Source of the DNA: Prosapia bicincta
Taxonomy: Eukaryota; Arthropoda; Insecta; Hemiptera; Cercopidae
Assembly (NCBI GenBank): GCA_036971475.1
Contig: JBAIZL010000006.1
Location: 56,872,898-56,936,897 of the forward strand
Direction: 5' to 3'
Length of the DNA stretch: 64,000 nucleotides
The notes under the pieces were generated by a model. It worked only from the letters and a program-made list of their open reading frames with translations, was not told the DNA's origin and did no database searches. A program made the translations under genes and the position numbers. Shown here piece after piece: positions 22,983 through 35,352 of this stretch (position 1 is the stretch's first letter; the number at the start of each line of letters is the position of its first letter).

Positions 22983-24012
22983 TGCTAAACATTACGCCAG
23001 TTGTTTTATACAGTTATAATCTTATGTTTTTTTTAAGTCCACATTTAACAAAATATAATTCTTTTTCAGTAAAAAATTAGAAAAGGTTAAGTCGGGTGTA
23101 AAAACTTGATTACAGTTGAAAATATTTAGCTTTAACAATATTTGAATGATATTTTAAATATAGTTAAAATATGTTTTTAACATTATACGTATCTTTTTGC
23201 AGACATTGGTTAAGCTTATAGCTTTTAAAAAGCAAATCCACGTTCTATCGCGTCAGACAATGGTGTTTGGTTTTATCTGAAAGGCACTGCTACAGAAAAG
23301 CACTTCATTTCGCAAGAGATAAATTTTTACAACTTCCTATATCCGCTTCATCCCAATATCTAACGGAACCCTCGCTGTTGGATCGTCGTTTGTTGCGATA
23401 TAGAGCGGGCGAATTGTATCTGTGTCGTTTAATCTGTGAACGATCTAGTTCTGTGTTGTAACAAAACCGGACAGAATTGGTTTGGGAAATTCTGTATGCC
23501 GTAAACGTGATCGGTATGGAGATGAAACCCAACTCTACCCGTTAAAAAGTGGAGAAAACCTTTTACGTAGAACGATTATGTTAAGTATTATTAATTTATA
23601 TCTGTAAGGATGGAAATTTTTTAGGCATGAAACCTAAGCCAGATACCTCCATTGCGACCAAATAAATCTGGTATGGTAATTGGTTCCTTGCCAGAGTTAT
23701 TCATGAGCCGTTGTAAAACGTTATTCTATCTTTGGAAAAATGCAGTTTACCGTCCCGTGTTCGAAATTATAACTGACCGCTGTGTACAAGCTTTATAATT
23801 CGTGTATACATGTACATAACACCTACACGTTAATGGTAGATTCAGCATCAATTCTAATTGATTTTGTAGCGAGCCGGCTTTCGGAAGTATGATCATCTCA
23901 TTGGCTAGGGAGTACTATAAACTTGACAGACCATTAGTTGTGGACTAGAGCAGTTCGCTTGAGAATTAAATTATTTTGATCGTACGTTTGAAAGCGGTTT
24001 GCAAAAACATCA
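22983..24012. other. no gene recognised
   Basis: The 23260-23540 part is open on both strands but shows no recognisable domain. Confidence 0.35.
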
Positions 24013-24056
24013 GTGTGTGTCTGTGTGTGTGTGTGTGTGTATGCGTGCGCGCCCAT

Positions 24057-24089
<33 letters not shown>

Positions 24090-24235
24090 CGCGCGCGCGC
24101 TAGTGTGTGTGTACGTGCGTGCTTGGTGTGTGTATGTGCGCGCGCTAGTGTGCGTGTGTGCGTGCGTGCGTGGTGGGTGGGTGTGTGCGTGCGTGCGTGG
24201 TGTGTGTGTGTGTGTGTGCGTGCGCGCGCGTGTGT

Positions 24236-24308
<73 letters not shown>
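24013..24308. repeat. GT/GC-rich microsatellite, about 300 bp
   Basis: Mixed GT, GC and TGCG runs, ending in about 35 pure GT dinucleotides. Long Cys/Val and Thr/His open frames across it are artefacts. Confidence 0.97.
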
Positions 24309-24310
<2 letters not shown>

Positions 24311-24757
24311 CGTTTTTACTCACCTCAATGACGTTTAAAGATTGTGTACAAAAACATGCTGAATGGTGATTCATAAAATATTCTTTCACAAGAACATAAC
24401 ATTTTATCCAGTCTATATGCAAGCATGCACGCTATAACTGATTTATAGACGTTACTGCGTTAGTTGCCTGAAGATGAAATATGGAACTTGGGTTAGGATA
24501 TTTAATGTTTTATAAAGTTTCCTTATTTAACAAGTGTTACTTAAAGAGCCAAGATAGCGCCTTAAATTATTTGGCCTTCCTTTCGTTTACCGGTAAAGTT
24601 TATATTGGAGGAGTTTTATTGACATATAAACCCTGGCTAGACGGAACCGAAAACAACAATATCCAATAAATTGCTTGTTTACTTGCTACGCTGCCTGACC
24701 CTTGCTTCATCGATTCCTCACTTGACTCGCCAATTTATTGTAAAAGTTACAGATTGA
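24309..24757. other. no gene recognised
   Basis: Contains CCTGAAGATGAAATATGG at about 24468, which weakly resembles a PLE end. Otherwise nothing seen. Confidence 0.3.
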
Positions 24758-24766
24758 AAGAATTTG

Positions 24767-24840
24767 GCACAACTCTGGTTTCATACTTTATTGCTGTTTC
24801 GACAGACAACTCTGGTTCCATACTTTATTGCTGTTTCGAC

Positions 24841-24841
<1 letters not shown>
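24767..24841. repeat. tandem duplication of about 41 bp beside (AT)n
   Basis: ACAACTCTGGTT, TACTTTATTGC and TGTTTCGACAG occur twice in direct order. On the minus strand the CTGTCGAAACAGC motif resembles a PLE-type end, and as elsewhere in the window it directly abuts a TA microsatellite. Confidence 0.6.

Positions 24842-24904
<63 letters not shown>
24842..24904. repeat. (AT)n microsatellite
   Basis: About 31 AT dinucleotides. Confidence 0.97.
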
Positions 24905-24906
<2 letters not shown>

Positions 24907-25135
24907 TAAACGTTATTTACACGTCTAAGAACGCGTTTTGAAAGATACAATTAATACGCCATAACAATAAGCAGTCCAAAGTAGCTTGATTGTATCGATG
25001 TTTCTCAATAATAACAATATAATGTGTTATAATAATAGGGTCTACGTTTGAAATATTGACCATATTGCCCTTCAATTGTATTGGGGCTTAATTAACTTGT
25101 GTCACTATTAACGAAAATAGCGTGGATTGCAATAC

Positions 25136-26880
25136 TTAGGGGAGTGCAATGCGAAGGGGACGCAATACGCATGTGAGTACAACGCAAAGGGGATGCAGTA
25201 CGAAAGGGAGTAAAATACGCAGGGAAGTGCAATGCAAAGGGGACTCAATACGTAGGGGAGTGCAATGCGAAGGGGACGCAATACGCATGAGAGTACAACA
25301 CAAAGGGGATGCAGTACAAAAGGGAGTACAATACGCAGGGAAGTGCAATGCAAAGGGGACTCAATACGCAGAGGAGTACAATGCAAAGGAGATGCAGTAC
25401 GAAAGGGAGTACAATACGCAGGGAAGTGCAATGCAAAGGGGACGCAATACGCATGAGAGTACAACGCAAAGGAGATGCAGTACGAAAGGGAGTACAATAC
25501 GCAGGGAAGTGCAATGCAAAGGGACTCAATACGTAGGGGAGTGCAATGCGAGGGGGACGTAATACGCATGAGAGTACAACGCAAAGGGAATGCAGTATGA
25601 AAGGGAGTACAATACGCAGCGAAGTGCAATGCAAAGGGGACTCAATACGCAGGGAAGTGCAATGCAAAGGGGACTCAATACGTAGGGGAGTGCAATGCAA
25701 AGGGGACGCAATACGCATGAGAGTACAACGCAAAGGAGATGCAGTACGAAAGGGAGTACAATACGCAGGGAAGTGCAATGCAAAGGGACTCAATACGTAG
25801 GGGAGTGCAATGCGAGGGGGACGTAATACGCATGAGAGTACAACGCAAAGGGGATGCAGTATGAAAGGGAGTACAATACGCAGCGAAGTGCAATGCAAAG
25901 GGGACTCAATACGTAGGGGAGTGCAATGCGAAGGGGACGCAATACTCATGAGAGTACAACGCAAAGGGGATGCAGTACGAAAGGGAGTACAATACGCAGG
26001 GAAGTGCAATGCAAAGGGGACTCAATACGTAGGGGAGTGCAATGCGAAGGGGACGCAATACTCATGAGAGTACAACGCAAAGGGGATGCAGTACGAAAGG
26101 GAGTACAATACGCAAGAAATATCATTGCAAAGAGGACTCAATACGTAGAGGAGTACAGTGCAAAGGGGATGCGTTATGAAAAGGAGTACAATACGCAGGA
26201 AAGAGCAATGAAAAGGGGACTCAATACGCAGAGGAGTACAATGCAAAGGGGACGCAATACGCATGGAAAGGGGACTCAATATGCATGGGAGTTCAATTTA
26301 AAGGGGATGCAATAGGAAAGGGAGTACAATGCGCAGGAAAGAGCAATGCAACTGGGTGTCAATACTTAGAGGAGTACAATGTGAAGGGTAGTGCAATGCA
26401 AAGGTGACTAAATACGCAGAGGAGTGCAATGCAAAGGAGATGCAATAGGAAAGGGAGTATAACACGCAGGAAAGATCATTGCAAAGAGGACTCAATACGT
26501 AGAGAAGTACAGTGCAAAGAGGATGCGTTATGAAAGGGAGTACAATACGCAGGAAAGAGCAATGAAAAGGGGACTCAATACGCAGAGGAGTACAATGCAA
26601 AGGGGACGCAATACGCATGGGAATGCAATGCAAAGGGGACTCAATACGCATGGGAGTACAATGCAAAGGGGATGCAATAGGAAAGAGAGTACAATGCGCA
26701 GGAAAGAGCAATGCAACGGGTTGTCAGTACGTAGAGGAGTACAATGCGAAGGGGACGCAATACGAAGGGGAGTGCAATGCAAAGGTGACTGAATACGCAG
26801 AGGAGTGCAATGCGAAAGAGAGTGTAATGCGAGGGGGAGCAATTCGCATGGGAGTGTAATGCGAGGGGAGGAATTTGCAG
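25136..26880. repeat. 33-bp minisatellite, about 1.75 kb
   Basis: Units resemble GCAATGCAAAGGGGACTCAA plus TACGYAGRGGAGT, about 53 copies, with subtypes alternating in larger blocks (for example GATGCAGTACGAAAGGGAGT units). Because 33 is divisible by three, long open frames arise on both strands (up to 254 codons). They have no recognisable protein and overlap each other, so they are not annotated as genes. Divergence increases toward 26.3-26.9 kb. Confidence 0.97.
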
Positions 26881-27234
26881 ATGAGCGCAATATAAAGAAG
26901 AGGAAAGTACGAAACCGTATGGATTTTATAAAAATAATATAACATTCTTGAGATGACTCCTGCCCAAGTCAGCGCTAAACCATGTCTATTGGCTATTTTT
27001 TTTAACAAAAGTTTCTAAAAATATACAGTACCTGTATGTGTTTGTACAGTAGTAAGAAAAAAAGTTATTTGATAAAAATTTACTTAAAACTTTACTTCCA
27101 ACTAAATTATGTCCAATCTTCAGTTAGGGGCAGCAGAATATTGTGTTTAAGCCTAACATAAAAATGGAAGTTTTGAATATTTTATTATATTGCCTTTGCA
27201 TCTAAATAATTGTGTTTGTATTGGGATGGGTATA
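26881..27234. repeat. diverged dispersed repeat within AT-rich DNA
   Basis: The segment TTACTTAAAACTTTACTTCC, then a TAGGGGCA-GCAGAATAT block at 27078-27145, resembles 52277-52345. The class is unknown; no coding content. Confidence 0.4.
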
Positions 27235-27356
27235 CAGTGGCATCCACCAATGGGATTCATACATTCTCGTACCGTGAGGAGCGGGCTGAGTTACGAGTCA
27301 CGCGACAAACTGACGCTGCATGACAGACGGAGCCGCCTTTCCTGGGAATTCCACTG
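27235..27356. mobile_element. small TA-flanked TIR element (MITE), 122 bp
   Basis: Ends CAGTGGCATCC and GGAATTCCACTG are inverted repeats with one mismatch or indel, bordered by TA at 27233-27234 and 27357-27358. The architecture is that of Tc1/mariner-type MITEs. It is short, so confidence is moderate. Confidence 0.5.
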
Positions 27357-27972
27357 TAGCAAGCAAGAATCAGTATTACACGCGTTTCAATTTTCAATTC
27401 CAATATTGCCTTTTAAATGAACTGTTAGCTTTAGATATTTAATACTTAAATGACTTTTTAATTTACAAATTGTTTAATGGTTGCGAAGGGAAATAATTCA
27501 AGCAATCTTGGTTTAATTTCCTAATTATACATTGATTATCTCAACTCCTAAATTTTGGGCCGGCAACAGGCTGAACAGAAGAATTTCTTATTATATTTGA
27601 TAATATGAAGAACGTTAACATTTGAATTGATTGTAGTGTTATAAAAGTGAATCAATAAGTGCCATACAATGACAAATGGAGGTCAAAGTAATGGATTTAA
27701 CATGAGATTGTAAAGGAATCTTTACATTCCGATAAATGTCGTCATTCAGCTAATAGAAAAACCACGGTCGCTACTAACCTAAGCACCTGTACACTAACGA
27801 AAAAATCCGCTTGTACCCGTTGCGCTGTGCCAATGCCTGCAATAGCAGAGGATGCACCTTAAATGTCAGGTTTTAGGGCGAACCCTTGACTGTAAGAGAA
27901 ATTACGTCGAATGAGAAGAGCTCGTCAACAATAAACATTACCGCACTCATGAATGCTTACTTGCTTGTTTTC
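27357..27972. other. no gene recognised
   Basis: AT-rich; no exon, RNA or element ends seen. Confidence 0.35.
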
Positions 27973-28290
27973 CTAGACAAGTTTCAAACAACAGATTCTA
28001 AGCTACCAGAAGACTTCCAAACAGCAGATTCTTAGCGACCAGACGACTTTCCGACAGCAAATTCTAAGCTACCAGACGTCTTTCCAAAACGTATAGTAGG
28101 TTCTAAATTACCAGAAGACTTCTAAACAGCAGATTCATAACGACCAGACGACTTTCCGACAGCAAATTCTAAGCTACCAGACGACTTTCCAATAGTAGGT
28201 TCTAAATTGCCAGAAGACTTCCAAACAGCCGCTTCATAGCGACCAGACGACTTTCCAACTGCAAATTCTAAGCTACCAGATGACTTTGAA
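27973..28290. repeat. 33-bp tandem repeat with a 99-bp higher-order pattern
   Basis: About nine units beginning CCAGA(A/C)GACTT. Three unit types recur in order (CAGCAGATTC, CAGCAAATTC, AGTAGGTTC), giving a 99-bp higher-order repeat. One unit has a 6-bp insertion. The minus-strand open frame (KSSG repeats) follows from the period being a multiple of three. Confidence 0.9.
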
Positions 28291-28626
28291 ATAACATATG
28301 TTATTATGACATACGCTTGGAAGCGACCGGCGACCAATGTTTACCACTTACGTTCCAAACTAAAAATTTAATTAATACCGAAAAAAAGGCATCCTCACAT
28401 AACGCATAAAAATTAAATTGTATAAAAAAATAAATTTTAATCTTTTCTGAAATAATGAGTGACATGAATTTAAAAATTATGATTATTTCGCGTATTTAAG
28501 GTAAATAGCAACACTTTAAAATCAAATCACCGAATCATCCTGCGGTAGGTTTAGAAATTAAACATTGAATTCCCTTTTTATGAAAAAATGGAACCTTCTA
28601 AGAATCGCTTTGTTGATATTAAAATA
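28291..28626. other. no gene recognised
   Basis: AT-rich spacer. Confidence 0.35.
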
Positions 28627-29244
28627 CAGTCAACTCCCGATTATCCGGGATAATTACCGTCACGGATAATGCGAAATCACGGTTAAAACAAATACCATAA
28701 TATCCACAGCCCTACTTCTACCCAATGACTGTAAAAACAGCTGATAAATAGTACCGCCTCCTGTTGTACCGTCACTACTGTACAGTTCGTTTTGATCAGA
28801 AGCAACGCATAGACCGACCACTGAGGAAGGGTAGTGTTTACGTTCGACTCGAGCGATCGCGTAATTCACCGAAAAACGGCCGCTCGTGCTCGGGGTTATC
28901 GCAACTCCATGCATCACGTTCGATGCTTCGATGTGCTCTGATCTGATTGCGTGAATTTATAAAAGGCCAACAAGAAATATAACGTAAACTCAGACATGCT
29001 GACCGAAACACCGCCCGCGAGTGCGCGTCGCGCGGAAACAGGTAGGAAGGATTTAGGACACGGGATGGCGACTGCGGACGAGTTGACAGTCTATAAATTA
29101 TTCCGTAAAGGTTGCTGTACGCCCCAACGACCGCCCGCGCTCGCATCCGTTCGTCGCGTTTACATTTGACTCCTCCCGCCCCACTGCTTCAAGTGGAGCT
29201 GACGATCCCGGTTGATGCTATCCCGGATAATCGGGAGTTGACTG
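28627..29244. mobile_element. TA-flanked TIR element of Tc1/mariner-pogo type, 618 bp
   Basis: Perfect terminal inverted repeats of 26 bp begin CAGTCAACTCCCGATTATCC and are bordered by TA (28625-28626 and 29245-29246). TIRs of the CAGTNNAACTCCCGATTATCCG type are typical of pogo/Tigger-like elements. The interior is distinctly GC- and CpG-rich compared with the flanks and contains no recognisable transposase, so it is a non-autonomous derivative. Perfect TIRs suggest fairly recent activity. Confidence 0.88.
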
Positions 29245-30079
29245 TAGTTTTATTTGGAAAACTATTTAAGGGATTTTTTTAAAAATATTAACGATAGTAA
29301 TACGAGTATGTGTAATATGATGGTGTAGAATATGATTATATAATAATATCGCTATGTAGTATTATTAATAGAATTATTAGAATAATATTTTAATCATTAT
29401 TATTGTAAGTTGTTTTACAAAATGATTTTGTACAATTATTTTTAATTATTGTGTTAAGAGGGAAAAACTTGCTGAGAAAGATCTCAAGTGTACAAGATGA
29501 ATAAAGTGGTTTATAAGTGTTAGGGCTTAGCTATCCTCAAATTAAACATGTTTCTCTGCTGTCAGCGATGCATTCAGATTAAGTTTGCTACCAGCTTAAT
29601 TAGGTTTGCTTGTAACCAATCATATTCCCAAATAATTTATTTTTTAATTTTTTGTTTAGGTTTTTTGTTTTTATAAGGTGTTGAAAGCTTGTTTTTAAAA
29701 CAATATTTTAATTTAATTTTTCATATGAAATTGCTAAATTGACAACAAATTAAGTGATTACTTAACCTAAATAGCAATCAAAAACATCCCTGAGGAATAT
29801 AAGACCTAAGATGATTTGCTGACTGAGCGGCGCTGTGGTAAAACTACACCCTCAGGAGGTGCTTAAAATATACCCCTAATACGCGTAGCTTCGTCAAGCC
29901 TTTATTGTGCTACAGAAAATGGATGTTTTCAGTAACGTAGAAGAAATATTTTATAATCCATACCATATTAATATAATTAAGTGTGCTTTTCCGAAATTTT
30001 ACTACACTTATCTCCGTAACCACTTGATACATATTGTTGGGACTTTTACTGGAGTTTTATTACTCCAAAGATCCTGACA
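29245..30079. other. no gene recognised
   Basis: AT-rich. Leads into the array at 30.08 kb. Confidence 0.35.
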
Positions 30080-31400
30080 AGGAATCATATGATTTGTATC
30101 GACCAAATCAAAAAAATATTTCCAAATATATTTTTGGAAAGATTTTTTTTATTACTGCAGCAAAGTTTCTGCCAAGGAATTATAATTTTGTATAAACCAA
30201 ATCAAAAACATATTTCTAAATATGTTTTAGAAATATTTTTTTGTTACTGCAAACAAATGTTCCTATCAAGGAATCGCATGATTTGTATACACCAAATGGT
30301 ATTTCCAAATATGTTTTTTTTTAAGATTTTTTTTTTTTTTGTTACTCCAAACAAAGTTTCTAACAAAGAATTATATGATTTGTATAAACCAAATCAAAAA
30401 CCTATTTCCAAATATGATTTTGAAAGATTTTATATTTTTTTGTTACTTCAAACAAAGTTTCTAACAAAGAATTATATGATTTGTATAAACCAAATCAAAA
30501 ACCTATTTCCAAATATGATTTTTGAAAGATTTTATATTTTTTTGTTACTTCAAACAAAGTTTCTAACAAAGAATTATATGATTTGTATAAACCAAATCAA
30601 AAACCTATTTCCAAATATGATTTTTGAAAGATTTTATATTTTTTTGTTACTTCAAACAAAGTTTCTAACAAAGAATTATATGATTTTTGAAAGATTTTAT
30701 ATTTTTTTGTTACTCCAAACAAAGTTTCTAACAAAGAATTATATGATTTGTATAAACCAAATCAAAAACCTATTTCCAAATATGATTTTTGAAAGATTTT
30801 ATATTTTTTTGTTACTTCAAACAAAGTTTCTAACAAAGAATTATATGATTTTTGAAAGATTTTATATTTTTTTGTTACTCCAAACAAAGTTTCTAACAAA
30901 GAATTATATGATTTGTATAAACCAAATCAAAAACCTATTTCCAAATATGATTTTTGAAAGATTTTATATTTTTTTGTTACTTCAAAGTTTCTAACAAAGA
31001 ATTATATGATTTTTGAAAGATTTTATATTTTTTTGTTACTCAAACAAAGTTTCTAACAAAGAATTATATGATTTGTATAAACCAAATCAAAAACCTATTT
31101 CCAAATATGATTTTTGAAAGATTTTATATTTTTTTGTTACTTCAAACAAAGTTTCTAACAAAGAATTATATGATTTTTGAAAGATTTTATATTTTTTGTT
31201 ACTGCAAACAAAGTTCCTAACAAGGAATTATATGATTTGTATCGATCAGATCAAGAAAACATTTCCAAATACATTTTTGAAGAGATTTTTTTATTACTGC
31301 GAAAACGTTTCTGACAAGGAATTATATGATTTGTATAAACCAAATCAAAAACATTTTTCCAAATACATGTTTGGAAAGATTGTATTTTATTTATTTTTTA
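30080..31400. repeat. 102-bp tandem array with deleted 66-bp-type subunits
   Basis: Starts of GAATTATATGATTTGTATAA recur every 101-102 bp (30368, 30469, 30571, 30673). Some units lack the TAAACCAAATCAAAAACC segment. Outer units at both ends are more diverged (TACTGCA variants), as expected for unequal exchange in the centre. The plus-strand open frame of 301 codons is a by-product of the period. Confidence 0.95.
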
Positions 31401-33414
31401 TAAAATAAATAGTTTTTTATAATTATAAATCTATAATCTACTGTGGAAACTAAACAAAAGCCAACCCTCCAATAAAATTACAACAATGTCTCAAACAGAA
31501 TACAAGTTATGTGTAGACCTATTTTTGCTAGCATAATACACATAATATGTCTCTGTAAATGACATTAGAAGTTTCGTATAAAGAAATGTATTTCAAAATT
31601 TTGAAATAAACCAGGTGATAAACAAATCTAAGTAACTTTTATGTGGTAAGGTTACAACCTAAAGTAGTTGTAAATATTGTTGTGGCAAGATTAAACACTT
31701 GGTTGACATTCGAAACTGGCTAAAAATTTGCACGTTAAAATGGAAATTGTAATGACGAACTACTAAAACTATTATAAATGCTGAAACGTTTGTGTAATTT
31801 TGTGTTTCGTTTGTATTGTTACGTTTGGAATATAACAATGACGTGGGCGTAACGTTTGTTTAAAAGCAGAAATTGTATAGTTTTTAACAACTGTCATTCC
31901 ATCTAAAACAATATATTTGCTAAAGCGTGGAAGTAATTTATATAATTGCACAATCCCAAAGAACCATTGTTTACCTTATCGGCACAGAGCACACGGGTAA
32001 CACTACATCCCCGGGTCGCTTTACGACTGCTCTGGCCGGCGCCTATTTCTGGGTAGTGTCTGCGCGCATGCGCAGTGCCTCCAACAATGTCGATTTTTTC
32101 GTAAAGAAAATTTAATAAGTAAAGTAAACAGAAAAAACAATTCATTTCATATTTTTGTTTTATTTCCTCAAATGTTAAATAATTTTATTATTTCTTCTTG
32201 AAAAGTGTTAATTTGTTAATAGTTCAGCATATATTTTGCTGGTAAAAGTTTGAATAAGATTTACTGGGTTAGGTTACGTTCACGCATGCGCGCTACATAG
32301 AGATTTCCACTGTTTATTTACAACGTCGACAGTGCAGGCGTGTATTGGTGAGTTGTTTCGAATCTTTAAATCGATTATTATTTATGGCTTCAGTTATTCA
32401 TTTTTATATTACATTATCTTTGCCCTCTGTTAGTGAATGAGACCTACTTTTATTGTATAGTTGAATACATTTTCATTTTAATCGAATGTCGATATTTTGT
32501 ACAGTTTTGAAATATAAAGCTGTGAAAATACTGTTATAAAAAAATGCATTGTTTCTGAGTTTTGATAAAAAAATTTACAAGCCTTATGGTTTGTAAAACA
32601 GTGATTGGTAAACGCAATTACATTGTAATGACTTAGGGAGGAATAGTCTTTCCGCCCGTGTTTAATTAGAGGATGGGGACAGTTTCAAGAAACTCTATAC
32701 ACATTACTTATACTTTTTAGTTAACGTCACAATATAGTGAACATTGTTTTGTGTTATATTGAAATATATTTTAATTCACGCCAAAACAAGAGTACTGTTG
32801 ATAATACAGAGGGCTTCATAGCGTACCTCCGAAGCCGACTGCTTAGTCAGTAAGATTCCTGTTGCGTGCAGTCTACATTTACGTGCATAGCATGTTTCTA
32901 TATTTCTTTACTCTTCTAGACTTCTTATGTTGTTTTTTACATAAATTGTACTTTGTTACCAAACAAATATATATTTTATAATAAAATTGAATGTATTCTT
33001 TTGGACTAGCAGAACAAACCGCTTCTGTTTCTTATTACTTGGCAAACCGGAGCTGCGATAAAATACGGGAGCCCACGTGGGCACTCATCTCATAAAGTTT
33101 AAGACACTTGCTATCCACTTCAGGTAATTCACATAATTTTGTTCTCGTAGATGTCAAAATCCGACTGGAGAAGAGTTTCGAGGCGGATGGACATTAGACA
33201 CCTATCTTCTCCAACGAGGGCAGTCCGGCTTAGCTAGCCACCTTTCTTACGCGAATATCATGTCAGACGTCAATATGTATTGCTACTTAATTATACCCAA
33301 CCTTATTTAATTTTCATGTTTATTAAATGTAATATATCCATATATGTATGTGTGTGTTTGTGTGTGTGTGTGTGTCATGAATTTACAGTTGTTAAGTTGC
33401 TACACTGAGTCTTA
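31401..33414. other. no gene assigned; two GC-richer islands with GCATGCGC motifs
   Basis: At 32000-32095 and 32280-32345 the DNA becomes GC-richer and contains TGCGCGCATGCGCAG and CACGCATGCGCGC, which resemble the NRF1-type motif often found in animal promoters. No exon was recognised nearby, so a promoter is only a possibility. A (TG)n run lies at about 33345-33374 and a palindrome GCCCACGTGGGC at about 33072. Confidence 0.25.
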
Positions 33415-34670
33415 CATTTACGCGCTGCTGCATTGTACCATTGAGCCACGAATTTATTAGTTGTTGCATTGTAACACTGAGTCACGAAATTCGCGAGTTG
33501 TTGTATTGTTACGCTGAGGCATGGTTTTACGAGCTGCTCCATTGTTACACTGATTCATAAATCCAGAAGTTGTTGCATAGTTCCGCTGACTCATGATTTT
33601 ACGAGTTGTTGCATTGTTACACTGAGTCATAAATTCACAAGCTGTTGCATTGTTACACTGAGTCATAAATTCACAAGCTGTTGCATAGTTACGCTGGGTC
33701 ATGATTTTAAAAGTTGTTGTATTGTTACACTGCGTCATAAATCCACAAGTTGTTGCATAGTTACGCCGAGTCATGATTTTACGAGTTGTTGCATTGTTAC
33801 ACCGAGTCATAAATTCACGAGTTGTTGCATAGTTACACTGAGTCATGATTTTACGAGCTGTTGCATTATTACATTGAGTCATAAATTCACGAAGTTGTTG
33901 CATTGTTAAACTGAATCATAAATTCACGAGATGCTGCATAGTTACGCTGAATCATGATTTAACGAGTAGTTGCATTGTTACACTGAGTCATAAATTCACA
34001 AGTTGTTGCATTGTTACACCGAGTCATAAATTCACAAGTTGTTCCATTGATACACTGAGTCATAAATTCACAAGTTGTTGCATAGGTACGCTGAGTCATA
34101 ATTTTACGAGTTGTTGCATAGTTGCGCTGAGTCATGGTTTTACGTGTTGTTGCATTGTTACACTGAGTCATAAATTTACGAGTTGTTGCATTGTTACATT
34201 GAGTCATGATTTACGAGTTGTTGCATTGTTACACTAAGTCATGATTTTACGACTTGCTGTATTGTCACACTGTCATAAATTCACAAGTTGCTGCATAGTT
34301 ACGCTGGGTCATGATTTAACGAGTAGTTGCATTGTTACACTGAGTCATAAATTCACAAGTTGTTGCATTGTTACACCGAGTCATAAATTCACAAGTTGTT
34401 CCATTGATACACTGAGTCATAAATTCACAAGTTGTTGCATAGGTACGCTGAGTCATAATTTTACGAGTTGTTGCATAGTTGCGCTGAGTCATGATTTTAC
34501 GAGTTGTTGCATTGTTACACCGAATCATAAATTTACGAGTTGTTACATTGTTACACTGAGTCATAAATTCACAAGTTGTTGCATTGTTACACCGAGTCAT
34601 AAATTTACGAGTTCTATTGTTACATTGAGTCATGAATTTACGAGTAGTTGCATGGTGACACTGAGTTATA
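33415..34670. repeat. 36-bp minisatellite, about 34 copies
   Basis: Consensus GAGTTGTTGCATTGTTACAC followed by TGAGTCATAAATTCAC. Subtypes alternate (ATAGTTACGC / ATTGTTACAC; AAATTCAC / GATTTTAC), implying a 72-bp higher-order pattern. A block of about 240 bp is itself duplicated: 33955-34135 matches 34313-34500. Long open frames on the minus strand (MTQCNNATTRK repeats) reflect the period being divisible by three. Confidence 0.95.
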
Positions 34671-35352
34671 TAACGGATTCTAAACTAATTGATTAACTAT
34701 GTTTAAAAGAGGCACCGGGAAGTCGATTAAACTTTGACAACAACATTACCCCTGTTGCTACATTGGACTGGGAAATGAATCTCAAGGTGACAAATTGGAA
34801 CGTCCGTTCGGCGCCTTGAATGGGGTAATAAAGTCACTTTTTTCAGACGCCTCGTTTTACAACGCCTCGACGCTAATTTGTCGATCTCGGCCTTTGTTTA
34901 CGATGATCGTTAGACTTGGGAACATTTTGTAGTTTTAAGGTAAAAGAGAGACTATTACAGCCTGAATTATACAGTTCTTTTTAAGCTTTCATTGACAAAA
35001 AAATTGATTTTAAATCAGCCAGTCTTGTAAGAAATTTCAAATACATCTTTAAAATAGTTTTTCCATAAAACTATGTTTGCCATGACATTTCGTTCAAAGA
35101 AGAAAGACGACGAAACAGAAGTATAGTGACGAGATTTACTCCTTTCGACCTTTTCCTCTCGAGCTTATGTCTAAGAGCATATCTCTATTACCGAGAAGTT
35201 TTTATGGCCTTTCAGAGAATTTTCGTAGACTCGATATTTTTTTATAGAATTGTAGTTTGTGAAAATGAAAATTTAGAGCTTGCTTTTATAACCTACGTTC
35301 TTGTACGTCTTTGTTCAGATTTTCTGAATAAGTACTTCCCTATACATACAGA
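34671..35352. other. no gene recognised
   Basis: AT-rich. A 76-codon open frame at 35126-35356 is followed immediately by a TIR element and has no recognisable domain. Confidence 0.35.

Noticed and set aside
23267..23532. Overlapping open frames on both strands
   Set aside because: No recognisable family, both strands equally open, and no splice or promoter evidence.
23934..24422. His/Thr- and Cys/Val-repeat open frames
   Set aside because: Microsatellite translation artefacts, as at 21301-21795.
25245..26009. 254-codon minus-strand open frame and several others in the 33-bp array
   Set aside because: It is a consequence of a tandem repeat whose period is divisible by three. Equivalent frames exist on both strands, and no domain, splice structure or codon bias is visible.
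30089..30994. 301-codon plus-strand open frame
   Set aside because: It lies entirely in the 102-bp array (period divisible by three) and is Phe/Ile/Lys/Asn-rich low complexity, so it is not a gene.
33415..34670. CRISPR-like array (36-bp repeats)
   Set aside because: Repeats are directly contiguous without unique spacers, and the sequence is eukaryotic.
33457..34696. MTQCNNATTRK-type repeat proteins on the minus strand and their plus-strand counterpart
   Set aside because: They are products of the 36-bp minisatellite; start and stop positions are arbitrary relative to the array.
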